Of a stretch of DNA of 64,000 nt, positions 17,804 through 25,598 are shown in pieces (position 1 is the first letter of the stretch; the number at the start of each line of letters is the position of its first letter). Source of the stretch: Allostella vacuolata (lineage in GTDB: Bacteria > Pseudomonadota > Alphaproteobacteria > ATCC43930 > Allostellaceae); contig AP019702.1 of the NCBI GenBank assembly GCA_006739055.1, positions 1,825,001-1,889,000 of the forward strand, in the 5' to 3' direction. The translations under genes were made by a program, and so were the position numbers. A model generated the notes under the pieces. It was not told the DNA's origin. It saw only the letters and a list, made by a program, of their open reading frames with translations, and did no database searches.

Positions 17804-18604
17804 ATGCCTGCCATCGCCCAGATCGCCCGCCCGGCCGACGGCGTTCGCGACCAGCGGTTCGCCCGTACGGGCACCGTCCTCGATCGCATGCGTCGTCCCG
17901 ACCGCCGCCCGGCACCGGCCCGCGCGCACCTGGAGGTGCTGGGGTTCGTCGCCGCCGGCATCGCCCATGACATCCGCAACCTGCTGGCGGTGGTGACGGC
18001 CAATCTCGACGCCCTGGAGAACTGCCCGGGCCTGACCCCGGACATGCGGGCGCGCATCGACGGCATGCGGGAGCTGGTCCTGTCCGGCGCCGGCCTGACG
18101 GGGCGGCTGGCCAGGGCGACCGGCCCGGCCCCGCACCGCACGGTCGCCGTCCCGGTGGCGGCGGCCGCGGTGGCGGCGGCGAAGCTGCTGCGCCTGGCGG
18201 TGCCGCCCGGCATCCGGATCGAGACCGCGATCGACGCGCCGGACGCGACCATCCGCGCCACCGAGGGCGAGATCGAATCGGCCCTCATCAACCTCGTGCG
18301 CAACGCCGTGCACGCGATGCCGGGCGGCGGCGCGGTGCGGATCGCGGTCGGCATGACCCGGGACGAGGGCGAGGGCGCCCGCGTCGTCCTGTCGGTGGTC
18401 GACCAGGGCCATGGGATGACCGAGGCGGTGCGCCGGCGCGCGGCCCTGCCGTTCTTCACCAGCAAGGGGACCGGCGGGTCCGGGCTCGGCCTCGCCACCG
18501 TCGCCCGCTTCGCCGAAGGCGGCGACGGGCGGCTGCGCATCGACAGCGCGCTCGGCCGCGGCACCCGCGTCAGCCTGTCGTTCCCCGCCGTGGCCCCGAT
18601 GTAG
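17804..18604 (+). CDS. soluble sensor histidine kinase without a recognisable input domain
   Basis: Kinase of 266 aa. The dimerisation/phosphoacceptor region is FVAAGIAHDIRNLLAVV with His near residue 55. The catalytic domain has an N box (ESALINLVRNAVHAMP), G1 (VVDQGHGM), F box (LPFFTSKGTGGSGLGLATV) and G2 motifs, all apparently intact. There is no membrane segment and only about 45 residues before the H box, so it must sense through a partner or its short N terminus. No response regulator gene is adjacent. The start ATG follows GACAGGAGGAACG. The AraC gene lies 66 bases upstream on the same strand. Confidence 0.88.
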   Translation: MPAIAQIARPADGVRDQRFARTGTVLDRMRRPDRRPAPARAHLEVLGFVAAGIAHDIRNLLAVVTANLDALENCPGLTPDMRARIDGMRELVLSGAGLTGRLARATGPAPHRTVAVPVAAAAVAAAKLLRLAVPPGIRIETAIDAPDATIRATEGEIESALINLVRNAVHAMPGGGAVRIAVGMTRDEGEGARVVLSVVDQGHGMTEAVRRRAALPFFTSKGTGGSGLGLATVARFAEGGDGRLRIDSALGRGTRVSLSFPAVAPM

Positions 18605-18666
18605 GCCCGGCCTCTTGCCACGGTGTCGCGGCGGCGCCGGACCAGGCGGCGGAGTGGGCCGGCGGG

Positions 18667-19800
18667 TCAGCTGAAGGCGGCGTAGGGCAGGCGGATCCGG
18701 GCCGATCCGTCCTCGCCCGTCGCAGCCTCCCCGCCCAGCTGGCGGGTCAGCGCGGTCATCAGGCGGTTGCCGAGGCCGGTCGAGCGGCCTGCATCCACGG
18801 TGGTCAGTGCCGCCGCAGCATCCCCCACCGTGAGTAGCCAGTGTTCCGGGCCGTCCTCGGCGAAACGCACCGCGACCGCACGCTCCCGCTGCTTCATCGC
18901 GGTCGTCACCAGCTGCGTCACGATCAGGCCGAGCGACACGACGCGGTCGACCGGTACCGGGACGGCGGCAATCTCCAGCGTCAGGATGGCCTGGGCGTCG
19001 TGCAGCCCGAGCGAGGCCGCCAGGTCCGTGCACAGCCGCTCCAAATAGTCGGCCAGGTTGACGATCCCCGTCGCCTCGTGGCCGTAGAGACGGTCGTGGA
19101 CGAGGGCGATCGTCGACACCCGGGCCGCGGCCTCTTCCAGCTGCTCGCGCACGAAGCCGTCGTCGGAGGCACGCGCCTGCATCTCCAGCAGCGAACGGGT
19201 GACGGCGAGGCTGTTCTTGACCCGGTGGTCGATCTCCGAGACCAGGATGCGCAGCCGTTCCTCGGTCTGGCGACGCAGGTCGAGCTCGCGGCGGAGCGCG
19301 AACTCGCCGGTCGCCACCGACGCCAGGTCGATCAGCGTGGCCCGGTCGGTGGAGTTCCAGATCCGCGGGCGCTGCTCGATGACACAGAAGGCGCCCAGCA
19401 CATGGCCGCTGGCGTCGGTGATCGGCACCGCCAGGTAGCCGATCACGCCCAGGGTGCGGATCGCCAGGCCATGCTGCAGCCGGTCGTCGAGGCGCACGTC
19501 GCCCACCGCGATCTCGCGGCCGGTCTCCACGACATGCCGGCACAGGGAATGGCTGAGCGTCATCTGCCGCGCGCTCGCCCAGGGTTCCGACAGGCCGTAC
19601 TGGCTGACGAAGAACTGGCGATCGGCGTCGATCAGCGAGATGAGCGAAATCGGTGCGCCCAGCAGCCGGGCCGCGAGCCGGGTGAGGCGGTCGAAGGCCG
19701 GTTGCGGGGGCTGGTCCAGGAGGCCGCTGGCGCGGACCGCATTCAGCCGTTCGCCATCCCCGATGGGGTTCGCACCGTCCATTGCCTTGACCGCGTCCAC
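18667..19800 (-). CDS. GAF-HisKA_2 histidine-kinase-like protein with degraded ATP-binding domain
   Basis: Protein of 377 aa. A GAF domain covers residues about 20-165 (RLTRLAARLLGAPISLISLIDADRQFF, YLAVPITDASGHVLGAFCVIE). An intact HisKA_2 phosphoacceptor follows (LVSEIDHRVKNSLAVTRSLLEMQAR, His near 192). The catalytic domain is recognisable by position but has lost key residues. The N box reads GLIVTQLVTTAMKQ where related kinases have VNELVTNALKH, and the G1 region reads VGDAAAALTTVD rather than DxGxG. It may be a pseudokinase or a phosphoacceptor partner. GTG 19800 is used; ATG 19782 is an alternative. It is convergent with the kinase at 17804. Confidence 0.82.
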   Translation of the reverse strand: MDAVKAMDGANPIGDGERLNAVRASGLLDQPPQPAFDRLTRLAARLLGAPISLISLIDADRQFFVSQYGLSEPWASARQMTLSHSLCRHVVETGREIAVGDVRLDDRLQHGLAIRTLGVIGYLAVPITDASGHVLGAFCVIEQRPRIWNSTDRATLIDLASVATGEFALRRELDLRRQTEERLRILVSEIDHRVKNSLAVTRSLLEMQARASDDGFVREQLEEAAARVSTIALVHDRLYGHEATGIVNLADYLERLCTDLAASLGLHDAQAILTLEIAAVPVPVDRVVSLGLIVTQLVTTAMKQRERAVAVRFAEDGPEHWLLTVGDAAAALTTVDAGRSTGLGNRLMTALTRQLGGEAATGEDGSARIRLPYAAFS

Positions 19801-19916
19801 GATCGGCTGCCGTTCCTGGAGTTTCGTTTAGCCGGCGGTCGCGCGCCTGTCGCGCGGTCCACCCGAGAGAGGATCAATGACCGGACAGCGGGTCCGGTGT
19901 CGAGCGGAAACTTGGC

Positions 19917-21209
19917 TCAGCGCGATGCCAGGGCGCGTTCGACCCACTCGGCCAGGGTGACCAGCGCGTGATCGGTGCCGCGCCGGCCGACCAGCTGGAT
20001 GCCGAGCGGCAGTCCGCCCGGGCCCGGCCCGTCCGGCACATGCAGCAGCGGGCCGTGCAGCAACGTCCACAGGCCGTTCAGGGACGGGTCGCCCGTATAG
20101 GCGAGGCCGCGCGGGGCTTCGCCGGCGGCGCTCGGCGCCAGCACGGCATCGAGCCCGGCCGTCAGGGTGTCGAAGCGATCGCGCAAGCGCTCCGCCGCCT
20201 CGCGCGCCGCGGCGATCTCGTCGGGCCGGCGGGTCTCGGCCTCGGCCAGCAGCTCCTGCAGCCGTGGGCTCAACGCCTGGCGGTGCCGGGACCATTCGTC
20301 GCCAAGCGTCGACAGGGCCTCGGTGGTGAAGATCGTGCGGTGGATCTCGCGCATCGGGGCGAACTCGGCCGGCAGGTCCAGCGGCACGATCTCCGCCCCG
20401 GCCCGCTCCAGGCGGGCGAGCGTCACCTCCAGGTGCCGGCGGTAGCCGGGCTCGACCAGGTCCCACAGCGGCGTGCGGCACCAGCCCAGGCGCGGGCGCG
20501 CCGGGGCCGTCGGCCGGTCGCGGCCCAGGCCCCAGGCCTCCAGCAGCAGGAACAGGTCCCCGGCGTGGCGGGCGAAGGCGCCGATCGTGTCGAAGGACGG
20601 TGCCAGCGCCATGGTTCCGTCCAGGGCAACGCGGCCGCGGGTCAGCTTCATGCCGACGACGCCGCAGAAGGCCGCGGGGCGGATGACCGAGCCCACCGTC
20701 TGCGACCCGTAGGCGAGCGGCACGTGCTGGTCGGCCACCGCAGCGGCCGACCCGCTCGACGAGCCGCCGGGGGTATGGGCGGGATTGGCCGGGTTGGCGG
20801 TGGGGCCCGGATGGAAACAGGCGAACTCGGTCGTCACCGTCTTGCCCAGGATGATGGCGCCGGCCGCGCGTGCCTGCCGGACGCAGGCGGCATCTGCGGC
20901 GGGCCGCCGGCCGCGATGGATCGGCGAGCCGCGCTCGGCCGGCATGCCGGCCACGTCGAAGATGTCCTTGATGCCGATCGGCAGCCCGTGCAGCGGCCCG
21001 CGCGGCGGTTCGGCATCGAGCGCGCGCGCGGCGTCCAGCGCCCCGGCCGGCTCGACATGCGTCCAGGCGTGCAGCGTGCCGTCGCGCTCGGCGACCCGGG
21101 CCAGGCAGTCCCGTGTCAGCGCCTCGGCGCTGAGACGGCCATCGGCGATGGCGCGCGCGGCCGTGGTGGCCGACAGGGCCGAAGGACGGCTGCCGTCGCC
21201 GGCCAGCAT
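19917..21209 (-). CDS. amidase (amidase-signature family)
   Basis: Amide hydrolase of 430 aa of the Ser-cisSer-Lys family (GatA, AtzF and allophanate-hydrolase relatives). Visible triad segments are the Lys in LPIGIKDIFDVAG, the cis-Ser loop PGGSSSGSAAAVAD, and the nucleophile block GSQTVGSVIRPAAFCGVVG. The ATG at 21209 overlaps the stop of the upstream PLP-enzyme gene by one base (TGATG). It is the last gene of a minus-strand set with a deacetylase, a metallophosphatase and a D-serine-dehydratase-like enzyme, so it may release an amino acid or ammonia from an amide. Substrate unknown. Confidence 0.9.
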   Translation of the reverse strand: MLAGDGSRPSALSATTAARAIADGRLSAEALTRDCLARVAERDGTLHAWTHVEPAGALDAARALDAEPPRGPLHGLPIGIKDIFDVAGMPAERGSPIHRGRRPAADAACVRQARAAGAIILGKTVTTEFACFHPGPTANPANPAHTPGGSSSGSAAAVADQHVPLAYGSQTVGSVIRPAAFCGVVGMKLTRGRVALDGTMALAPSFDTIGAFARHAGDLFLLLEAWGLGRDRPTAPARPRLGWCRTPLWDLVEPGYRRHLEVTLARLERAGAEIVPLDLPAEFAPMREIHRTIFTTEALSTLGDEWSRHRQALSPRLQELLAEAETRRPDEIAAAREAAERLRDRFDTLTAGLDAVLAPSAAGEAPRGLAYTGDPSLNGLWTLLHGPLLHVPDGPGPGGLPLGIQLVGRRGTDHALVTLAEWVERALASR

Positions 21210-22546
21210 CAGAAGAACGTCCGGTAGGCGCCGACGATGGTGTAGGCGTCGTCCACCACCGGCAGCACCTGCCACTTGTCGAAGGTGACGCAAGGGTGCG
21301 AGACGCCGAAGCCGACCATGTCGCCGACCTGGAGCGGGCTCGCCGCCGGCACCGTCATGTGGCAGTGCTGGTCGTTGAGCCCGGTCACGATGTGGTCGCC
21401 GTCGAGCGGGGCGGGGCTTCCGGCGGCGCCGGGGCGGTGCCAGACCTGGGCCTGCGGCAGGCCGCCGGTCACGCCGACGTCGCGCTGGCCCATGGTCAGG
21501 ATCACCTTGCCCGGCTCCGGCCGGGACTGGACGTAGGCCCAGACTTCGAGGGCCGGCTGCAGGCCGGTGCCGAGCTGGTCGACCTGCGGGGTGCGGCCGC
21601 GAACGGCGGCGAAGAAGTCGCGATACATCAGCGAATCATGGGTGATGTAGCAGCCGCTGCGCGACACCAGCAGTACGTCCCGCTCCAGCCCGGCGCGGCG
21701 GAAGCGGTCGACGACGATGTCGTAGAAGGCCGACCCGCCGGCGCTGAGGATGATCGGGCCGTCGGCGAAGAGGCCGCCGGCACCGGCCGCGGCGGCCATG
21801 GCCACCATCTGCTCCAGGAAGAGCCGCACCTGGTCGGCCGCCTCGTCGATGGTGCGGCCCGACACCAGGCCCTCGAAGCCCTCGATGCCGCGCAGTTCCA
21901 GGTAGGGGGCGGCATCCTTGACCGCGGACGCCACGGCCAGCGCGGTCTCGGTGTCGCGGCATCCGGTGCGGCCGCCGGCATAGCCCATCTCCAGCAGCAG
22001 CGGGATCGGCCGGCCGATCGGGTCGGCCGCCGCGGCCCTGGCCAGCAGCTCGACGGAGGCCACGGAATCGACCAGCGCCAGCAGATCGAAGCCGGGGTCG
22101 GCGCGCAGCAGGTCGAGGGCGCCGCGGATGGCCTGCCGGCCGATCAGCTGGTTGGCCAGCAGGACCCGCCGCACGCCATGGCGGTAGGCGACGACCGCCT
22201 GGTGGATCGTGCCGACGGTGATCGCCCAGGAGCCGTGCTCGACCTGCTCGCGGAACAGGCCCGGCGCCATCGTCGTCTTGCCGTGCGGCGCCAGCACCGC
22301 GCCGCGCTCGTCGACGAAGCGCGCCATCCAGTCGAGATTGTGGTCAAGCGCGGCCCGCTTCAGCACGGCGAGCGGCAACGGCATGTCCTCGGCCAGCAGG
22401 TTCCAGCCCTTGGCGCCGATGGCGGCGATGGGGAACGGGGCGATGCCGGGCGGCATCCCCTTCACCGTCTCGTCGAGCGGGAAGGCGGCGGGGTCGCCGA
22501 CGGCGGGCTCGAGCGGCGACGGGCCGGCTGCGGTCATTGCGGGCAC
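21209..22546 (-). CDS. PLP-dependent D-serine deaminase / D-threonine aldolase-like enzyme
   Basis: Fold-type III (alanine-racemase-like) PLP enzyme of 445 aa. The PLP lysine lies in VLAPHGKTTMAP (Lys90). The C-terminal domain has the DQHCHM motif, matching the His-Cys zinc pair of eukaryotic-type D-serine dehydratases, and GYAGGRTGCRD, GTGLQPALEVWAYVQS and MVGFGVSHPCVTFDKW are typical. Family members deaminate D-serine-like or beta-hydroxy D-amino acids. The GTG at 22546 has GGAAGGA 7-8 bases upstream and overlaps the upstream phosphatase gene by 13 bases; ATG 22537 is an alternative. If it is a dehydratase, its product would be a reactive enamine (see ridA). Confidence 0.87.
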   Translation of the reverse strand: MPAMTAAGPSPLEPAVGDPAAFPLDETVKGMPPGIAPFPIAAIGAKGWNLLAEDMPLPLAVLKRAALDHNLDWMARFVDERGAVLAPHGKTTMAPGLFREQVEHGSWAITVGTIHQAVVAYRHGVRRVLLANQLIGRQAIRGALDLLRADPGFDLLALVDSVASVELLARAAAADPIGRPIPLLLEMGYAGGRTGCRDTETALAVASAVKDAAPYLELRGIEGFEGLVSGRTIDEAADQVRLFLEQMVAMAAAAGAGGLFADGPIILSAGGSAFYDIVVDRFRRAGLERDVLLVSRSGCYITHDSLMYRDFFAAVRGRTPQVDQLGTGLQPALEVWAYVQSRPEPGKVILTMGQRDVGVTGGLPQAQVWHRPGAAGSPAPLDGDHIVTGLNDQHCHMTVPAASPLQVGDMVGFGVSHPCVTFDKWQVLPVVDDAYTIVGAYRTFF

Positions 22547-23784
22547 GTGAAATTCCTTCCGTCCAGTCGGCAGCGGCGGACCGTGCCGCCGTCGACATCA
22601 TGCAGCGTCGCCCGCCAGCCGGCGCCGTCGCGCTCCAGCAGCAGGAACAGGAAACCCTTCTCCGAGACCCGCTCGGCCACTTCCATGCCGGCAATCTCGT
22701 AGCGGGGCGGGCCGTCGCCGAGCGCGCCGTCCACCGCGGTGCCGCCGCCGCCGACGATCACCTGGCTCGGGCGCGGGCCGGCGAAGCGGAAGACGTCGAA
22801 GCGATGGATATGTCCCGAGAAGACGACCGGAAACGGGTCGGGGCCCAGCCCCTCGGCGGCGGCGAGGAGGGTGGCGTTGGTCTCGACCGGGCGGCGCTCG
22901 GGACCGTCGAAGCGGAAGACGGCGTAGAGCGGATGGTGCGCCAGCAGCCAGCTTCCAGGCGTCGCCAGGGCGCGGGCAGCCTCGATCTGCGGCCGGTAGC
23001 GGTCGACCAGGGGCTGGGGCGGCTGCTGGTCGAGGGCGTGCGCGGTGTCCAGCACCACCAGGCTGAAGTCGCCCAGCGTCACCCGGTAGGGCGCGGTGAA
23101 GGCCTCGCAATCGACCGGGCGGGCCCGTGGCTCCAGGTAGCGGTACCAGCCATGGCCGGCGCGGCGGCAGTCCTCGTGGTTGCCGCGCACCATCACCCAG
23201 GGGGCGGCGGCCAGCAGCGGCGCCGCCGGTTCGAAGAAGTCGGCCCGCCAGGCCGGCCAGTTGTAGCCGTAGGGGCTGCCCTCGCAGCCGGCGCTGGGCT
23301 GCGGGCAAGGCGATTCGCGATAGTGGTAGTCGCCGACATGGATGACGAGGTCCGGCTTCAGCGCGGCCGCGGTCGCGGCCAGCCGGGCGAACGGCCATTC
23401 CCGGGGGTCGTTGCACGCCTGGGCGAAGCCGCCGCGGATGCGGCAGCCGGTATCGCCCAGGATGACGATGCGCTGGGGGTCGGGCCGGGGCACCGGCACT
23501 GGGCGGCCGGCGAAGGAGACGCTGCGGACGATGGCCGGCAGGGGGGCCTCGCACACCGTGTGCGGATAGTCCTGCCACGGGCCGACGCGCACCTGCATCG
23601 GCCGGTCGAAATCGTCGTAGCGGATGCGCGGGCAGGCCGCGTCGGTGGTGGCGGTGCGCACCACCGCGGCACCGTCCGGGCCGAGCACGACCCAGGGATG
23701 GATCGTCTCGGCCGCCGCGGCACCCGCAAGGGACATGGCGGCGGCCAGCGCCGCCAGGCCGGACCGCACGGCACCGCCCGCCAT
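22534..23784 (-). CDS. exported metallophosphoesterase, purple-acid-phosphatase-like
   Basis: Protein of 416 aa with a signal peptide (residues 1-25, ending GAAAAETIHP) and a calcineurin-like dinuclear-metal site: GDTGCR, HVGDYHYRE, VMRGNHEDCR (read MVRGNHEDC), LAHHPLYAVF and FSGHIHRFDVF. It is therefore a periplasmic or secreted phosphatase or phosphodiesterase. Several cysteines (TDAACPRI, TVCEAP, NFTCPQ) could form disulfides. Its presence inside an otherwise cytoplasmic catabolic operon is unexpected. The ATG at 23784 sits in the third copy of a TGACATG repeat just after the deacetylase gene. Confidence 0.87.
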   Translation of the reverse strand: MAGGAVRSGLAALAAAMSLAGAAAAETIHPWVVLGPDGAAVVRTATTDAACPRIRYDDFDRPMQVRVGPWQDYPHTVCEAPLPAIVRSVSFAGRPVPVPRPDPQRIVILGDTGCRIRGGFAQACNDPREWPFARLAATAAALKPDLVIHVGDYHYRESPCPQPSAGCEGSPYGYNWPAWRADFFEPAAPLLAAAPWVMVRGNHEDCRRAGHGWYRYLEPRARPVDCEAFTAPYRVTLGDFSLVVLDTAHALDQQPPQPLVDRYRPQIEAARALATPGSWLLAHHPLYAVFRFDGPERRPVETNATLLAAAEGLGPDPFPVVFSGHIHRFDVFRFAGPRPSQVIVGGGGTAVDGALGDGPPRYEIAGMEVAERVSEKGFLFLLLERDGAGWRATLHDVDGGTVRRCRLDGRNFTCPQ

Positions 23785-23819
23785 GTCAGGCCCCCCCCAT
23801 GTCAGGCACCCTCATGTCA
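23782..23819 (-). repeat. three tandem TGACATG copies with a G8 tract at a gene junction
   Basis: TGACATG (minus strand) occurs at 23819-23813, 23804-23798 and 23788-23782. The first copy contains the deacetylase stop codon and the last contains the metallophosphatase start codon. Eight consecutive G residues separate the second and third copies. The spacing of 15-16 bases suggests small local duplications. A 9-codon ORF from the ATG at 23815 ends in the last copy, one base before the true start. Confidence 0.6.
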
Positions 23820-24971
23820 AGCGATCGTCGGCTGGGCGGCCGGCTCGTGCCAGCGGCCGCCCGCGACCATGCCGCGGGCCAGCAGGCGCTGGCGCCCCTC
23901 CAGCCGCTCGCCCAGCACGTCGCGATAGCTCCAGTTGCCGTCGGCCAGGTCCAGCACCGAGGCATCGCCGATCCCGCCTTCGACCAGGCGTCCCAGTTCC
24001 GGCCGCTGCACCGCGTCGCCCGCGGTCTGGGTCGCCCGCCGGATCACCTCCGCCAGCGGCACGCCGAGGCAGACGAACTTCGACAAGGTCACCAGCAGGT
24101 CGTAGGCCGGCCCGTGGATGGAAATCTCGTGCACGTCGCTGGAGATGACGTCCGGCAGGAAGCCGGAGGCGAGCATCGCCCGCGTCGTCTTGAAGCCGAA
24201 GCTGCCGCCGCCATGGCCGATGTCGAAGATCACGCCGCGCTCGCGGGCGGCCGCGATCTCCTCGCGCACGCGGCCGTCGGCGGTCACCGGGGCGTTGGGG
24301 AAGGGGCGGAAGCAGTGGGTCAGCACGTCGCCCGGGCGCAGGCGCTCGATCACCTCGAGGCGGCTCGGCGGCGGGTTGTCGAGATGGCACATGATCGGCA
24401 TGCCGACCTCCTCGGCGACGTCGAGCGCCATGTCGAGCGGGGCGATGCCGGACGTGCCGCTGGCCGAGCGTCCGACCCGCACCTTGATGCCGACGACGAT
24501 GTCGCGGTTGGCGGCGGCGATGCGCGCGCATTCCCGCGAATCGAGCAGCCGGATGTCGGCGCACTCGCCGACCATGACCGTGTTGCTGAAGGCGAAGATG
24601 CCGGGATAGGAGATGTTGATGTAGGGCAGGATGCGGATCGGCGAGCCGTCGATCAGGAACTTGCGGAAACCGTGCAGGGTGCCGGCCCCGGCGCTGCCCG
24701 CATCGATCAGGGTGGGGGTCGCCATCTGCCGGGCGACCGTCAGCGGGTCGACGCCGAGCGAGGTGCCGCCCCAGTAGACATGGGTGTGCAGGTCGATCAG
24801 CCCGGGGGTGACGATCAGGCCGCGGACGTCCTTCACCTCGGCGCCGGGCGGCACGTCCAGGTCGGGGCCGATCGCCCGGACGCGGTCGCCCGAGAAGGCG
24901 ACGTCGGAGATCTGATCGAAGCCGCGGCTCGGGTCGAGCACCCGGCCCCCCTTCAGGACGAGATCGGTCAT
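23817..24971 (-). CDS. amidohydrolase/deacetylase family metallohydrolase
   Basis: TIM-barrel metallohydrolase of 384 aa related to dihydroorotase, D-aminoacylase and N-acyl amino-acid deacetylases. Metal-site landmarks are LIDLHTHVYWGG, the likely carboxylated Lys in VVGIKVRVG, IMCHLDNPP, LTHCFRPF and VISSDVHEISIHG. The N-terminal LVLKGGRVLDPSRGF and C-terminal GDASVLDLADG are the usual small beta-sandwich of these enzymes. The ATG at 24971 lies 113 bases from ridA, and a strong hairpin between them may limit read-through. It probably cleaves an acyl or ring amide of an amino acid derivative. Confidence 0.88.
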   Translation of the reverse strand: MTDLVLKGGRVLDPSRGFDQISDVAFSGDRVRAIGPDLDVPPGAEVKDVRGLIVTPGLIDLHTHVYWGGTSLGVDPLTVARQMATPTLIDAGSAGAGTLHGFRKFLIDGSPIRILPYINISYPGIFAFSNTVMVGECADIRLLDSRECARIAAANRDIVVGIKVRVGRSASGTSGIAPLDMALDVAEEVGMPIMCHLDNPPPSRLEVIERLRPGDVLTHCFRPFPNAPVTADGRVREEIAAARERGVIFDIGHGGGSFGFKTTRAMLASGFLPDVISSDVHEISIHGPAYDLLVTLSKFVCLGVPLAEVIRRATQTAGDAVQRPELGRLVEGGIGDASVLDLADGNWSYRDVLGERLEGRQRLLARGMVAGGRWHEPAAQPTIA

Positions 24972-25046
24972 GCCTGGGATGCCTCTTTTCTTGGCAGGTA
25001 GCCCTATCCTGGCGCCGCGTCAGTCGCGCGCCAAGGGAAATGACGG

Positions 25047-25076
25047 CCGGCGGCCCCGCCGGTGCGGGGCCGCCGG
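25047..25076 (-). terminator. perfect 13-bp GC-rich hairpin after ridA
   Basis: The arms CCGGCGGCCCCGC and GCGGGGCCGCCGG are fully complementary around a CGGT loop. On the minus strand this follows the ridA stop (25085) directly and is followed by CCGTCATTTCCC, so the U tract is weak. It would be a full or partial terminator between ridA and the deacetylase gene. Confidence 0.55.
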
Positions 25077-25084
25077 TTCGCGGT

Positions 25085-25531
25085 TCAGGCGATCTCGATG
25101 ATCGCTTCGATCTCGACGGTGATCTGGTTCGGCAGCGAGCCCATGCCGACGGCCGAGCGCGCATGGCGGCCCTTGTCGCCGAACACCTCGACGAACAGGT
25201 CGGAGCAGCCGTTGATCACCTTCGGCTGGTCGCCGAACTCCGGCACCGCGTTGACCATGCCCAGGACCTTGACGATCCGCTGGACCCGGTCGAGGTCGCC
25301 CACCGCCTGCTGGATGACCGCGATCAGCACCAGGCCGACGTCGCGGGCGTGCTTGTAGGCCTCCTCGACGGTGACGTCGCGGCCGACCTTGCCGGTGGCG
25401 CCGGGGCCGGGCCCCTTGCCCGCGAGGTACAGCAGGTTGCCGGTCTGGACCGCGTGCACATAGTTGCCGGCGGCGTTCGGGACGGCGGGCAGGGTGATGC
25501 CGAGGTCGGCGAGGCGCTTCTCGATCTGCAT
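25085..25531 (-). CDS. RidA/YjgF-family enamine/imine deaminase
   Basis: Protein of 148 aa. The family core is clear (LYLAGKGPGPGATGKVGRDVTVEEAYKHARDVGLVLIAVIQQAVGDLDRVQRIVKV and ARSAVGMGSLPNQITVEIEAIIEI). RidA hydrolyses reactive enamines such as 2-aminoacrylate that PLP enzymes release. The usual GxxPxxxxVE ending is seen as GSLPNQITVEIE, although the Arg that binds the substrate carboxylate in canonical RidA is not obvious at its expected place (SAVGMGSL), so this may be a divergent Rid subgroup. It lies upstream of the deacetylase-to-amidase cluster, which includes a candidate enamine-forming enzyme. Confidence 0.88.
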   Translation of the reverse strand: MQIEKRLADLGITLPAVPNAAGNYVHAVQTGNLLYLAGKGPGPGATGKVGRDVTVEEAYKHARDVGLVLIAVIQQAVGDLDRVQRIVKVLGMVNAVPEFGDQPKVINGCSDLFVEVFGDKGRHARSAVGMGSLPNQITVEIEAIIEIA

Positions 25532-25598
25532 GGGGACGGGCTCCGTCGGGAAAGGCAGGGGCGGACGGCGCGGAGCCTAGCAGGACCGTTCCGCGCCG

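Noticed and set aside
23791-23798. Phase variation of the metallophosphatase through the G8 tract
   Set aside because: The tract lies upstream of the true ATG, so length changes would not shift the phosphatase frame itself; at most they alter an overlapping mini-ORF.
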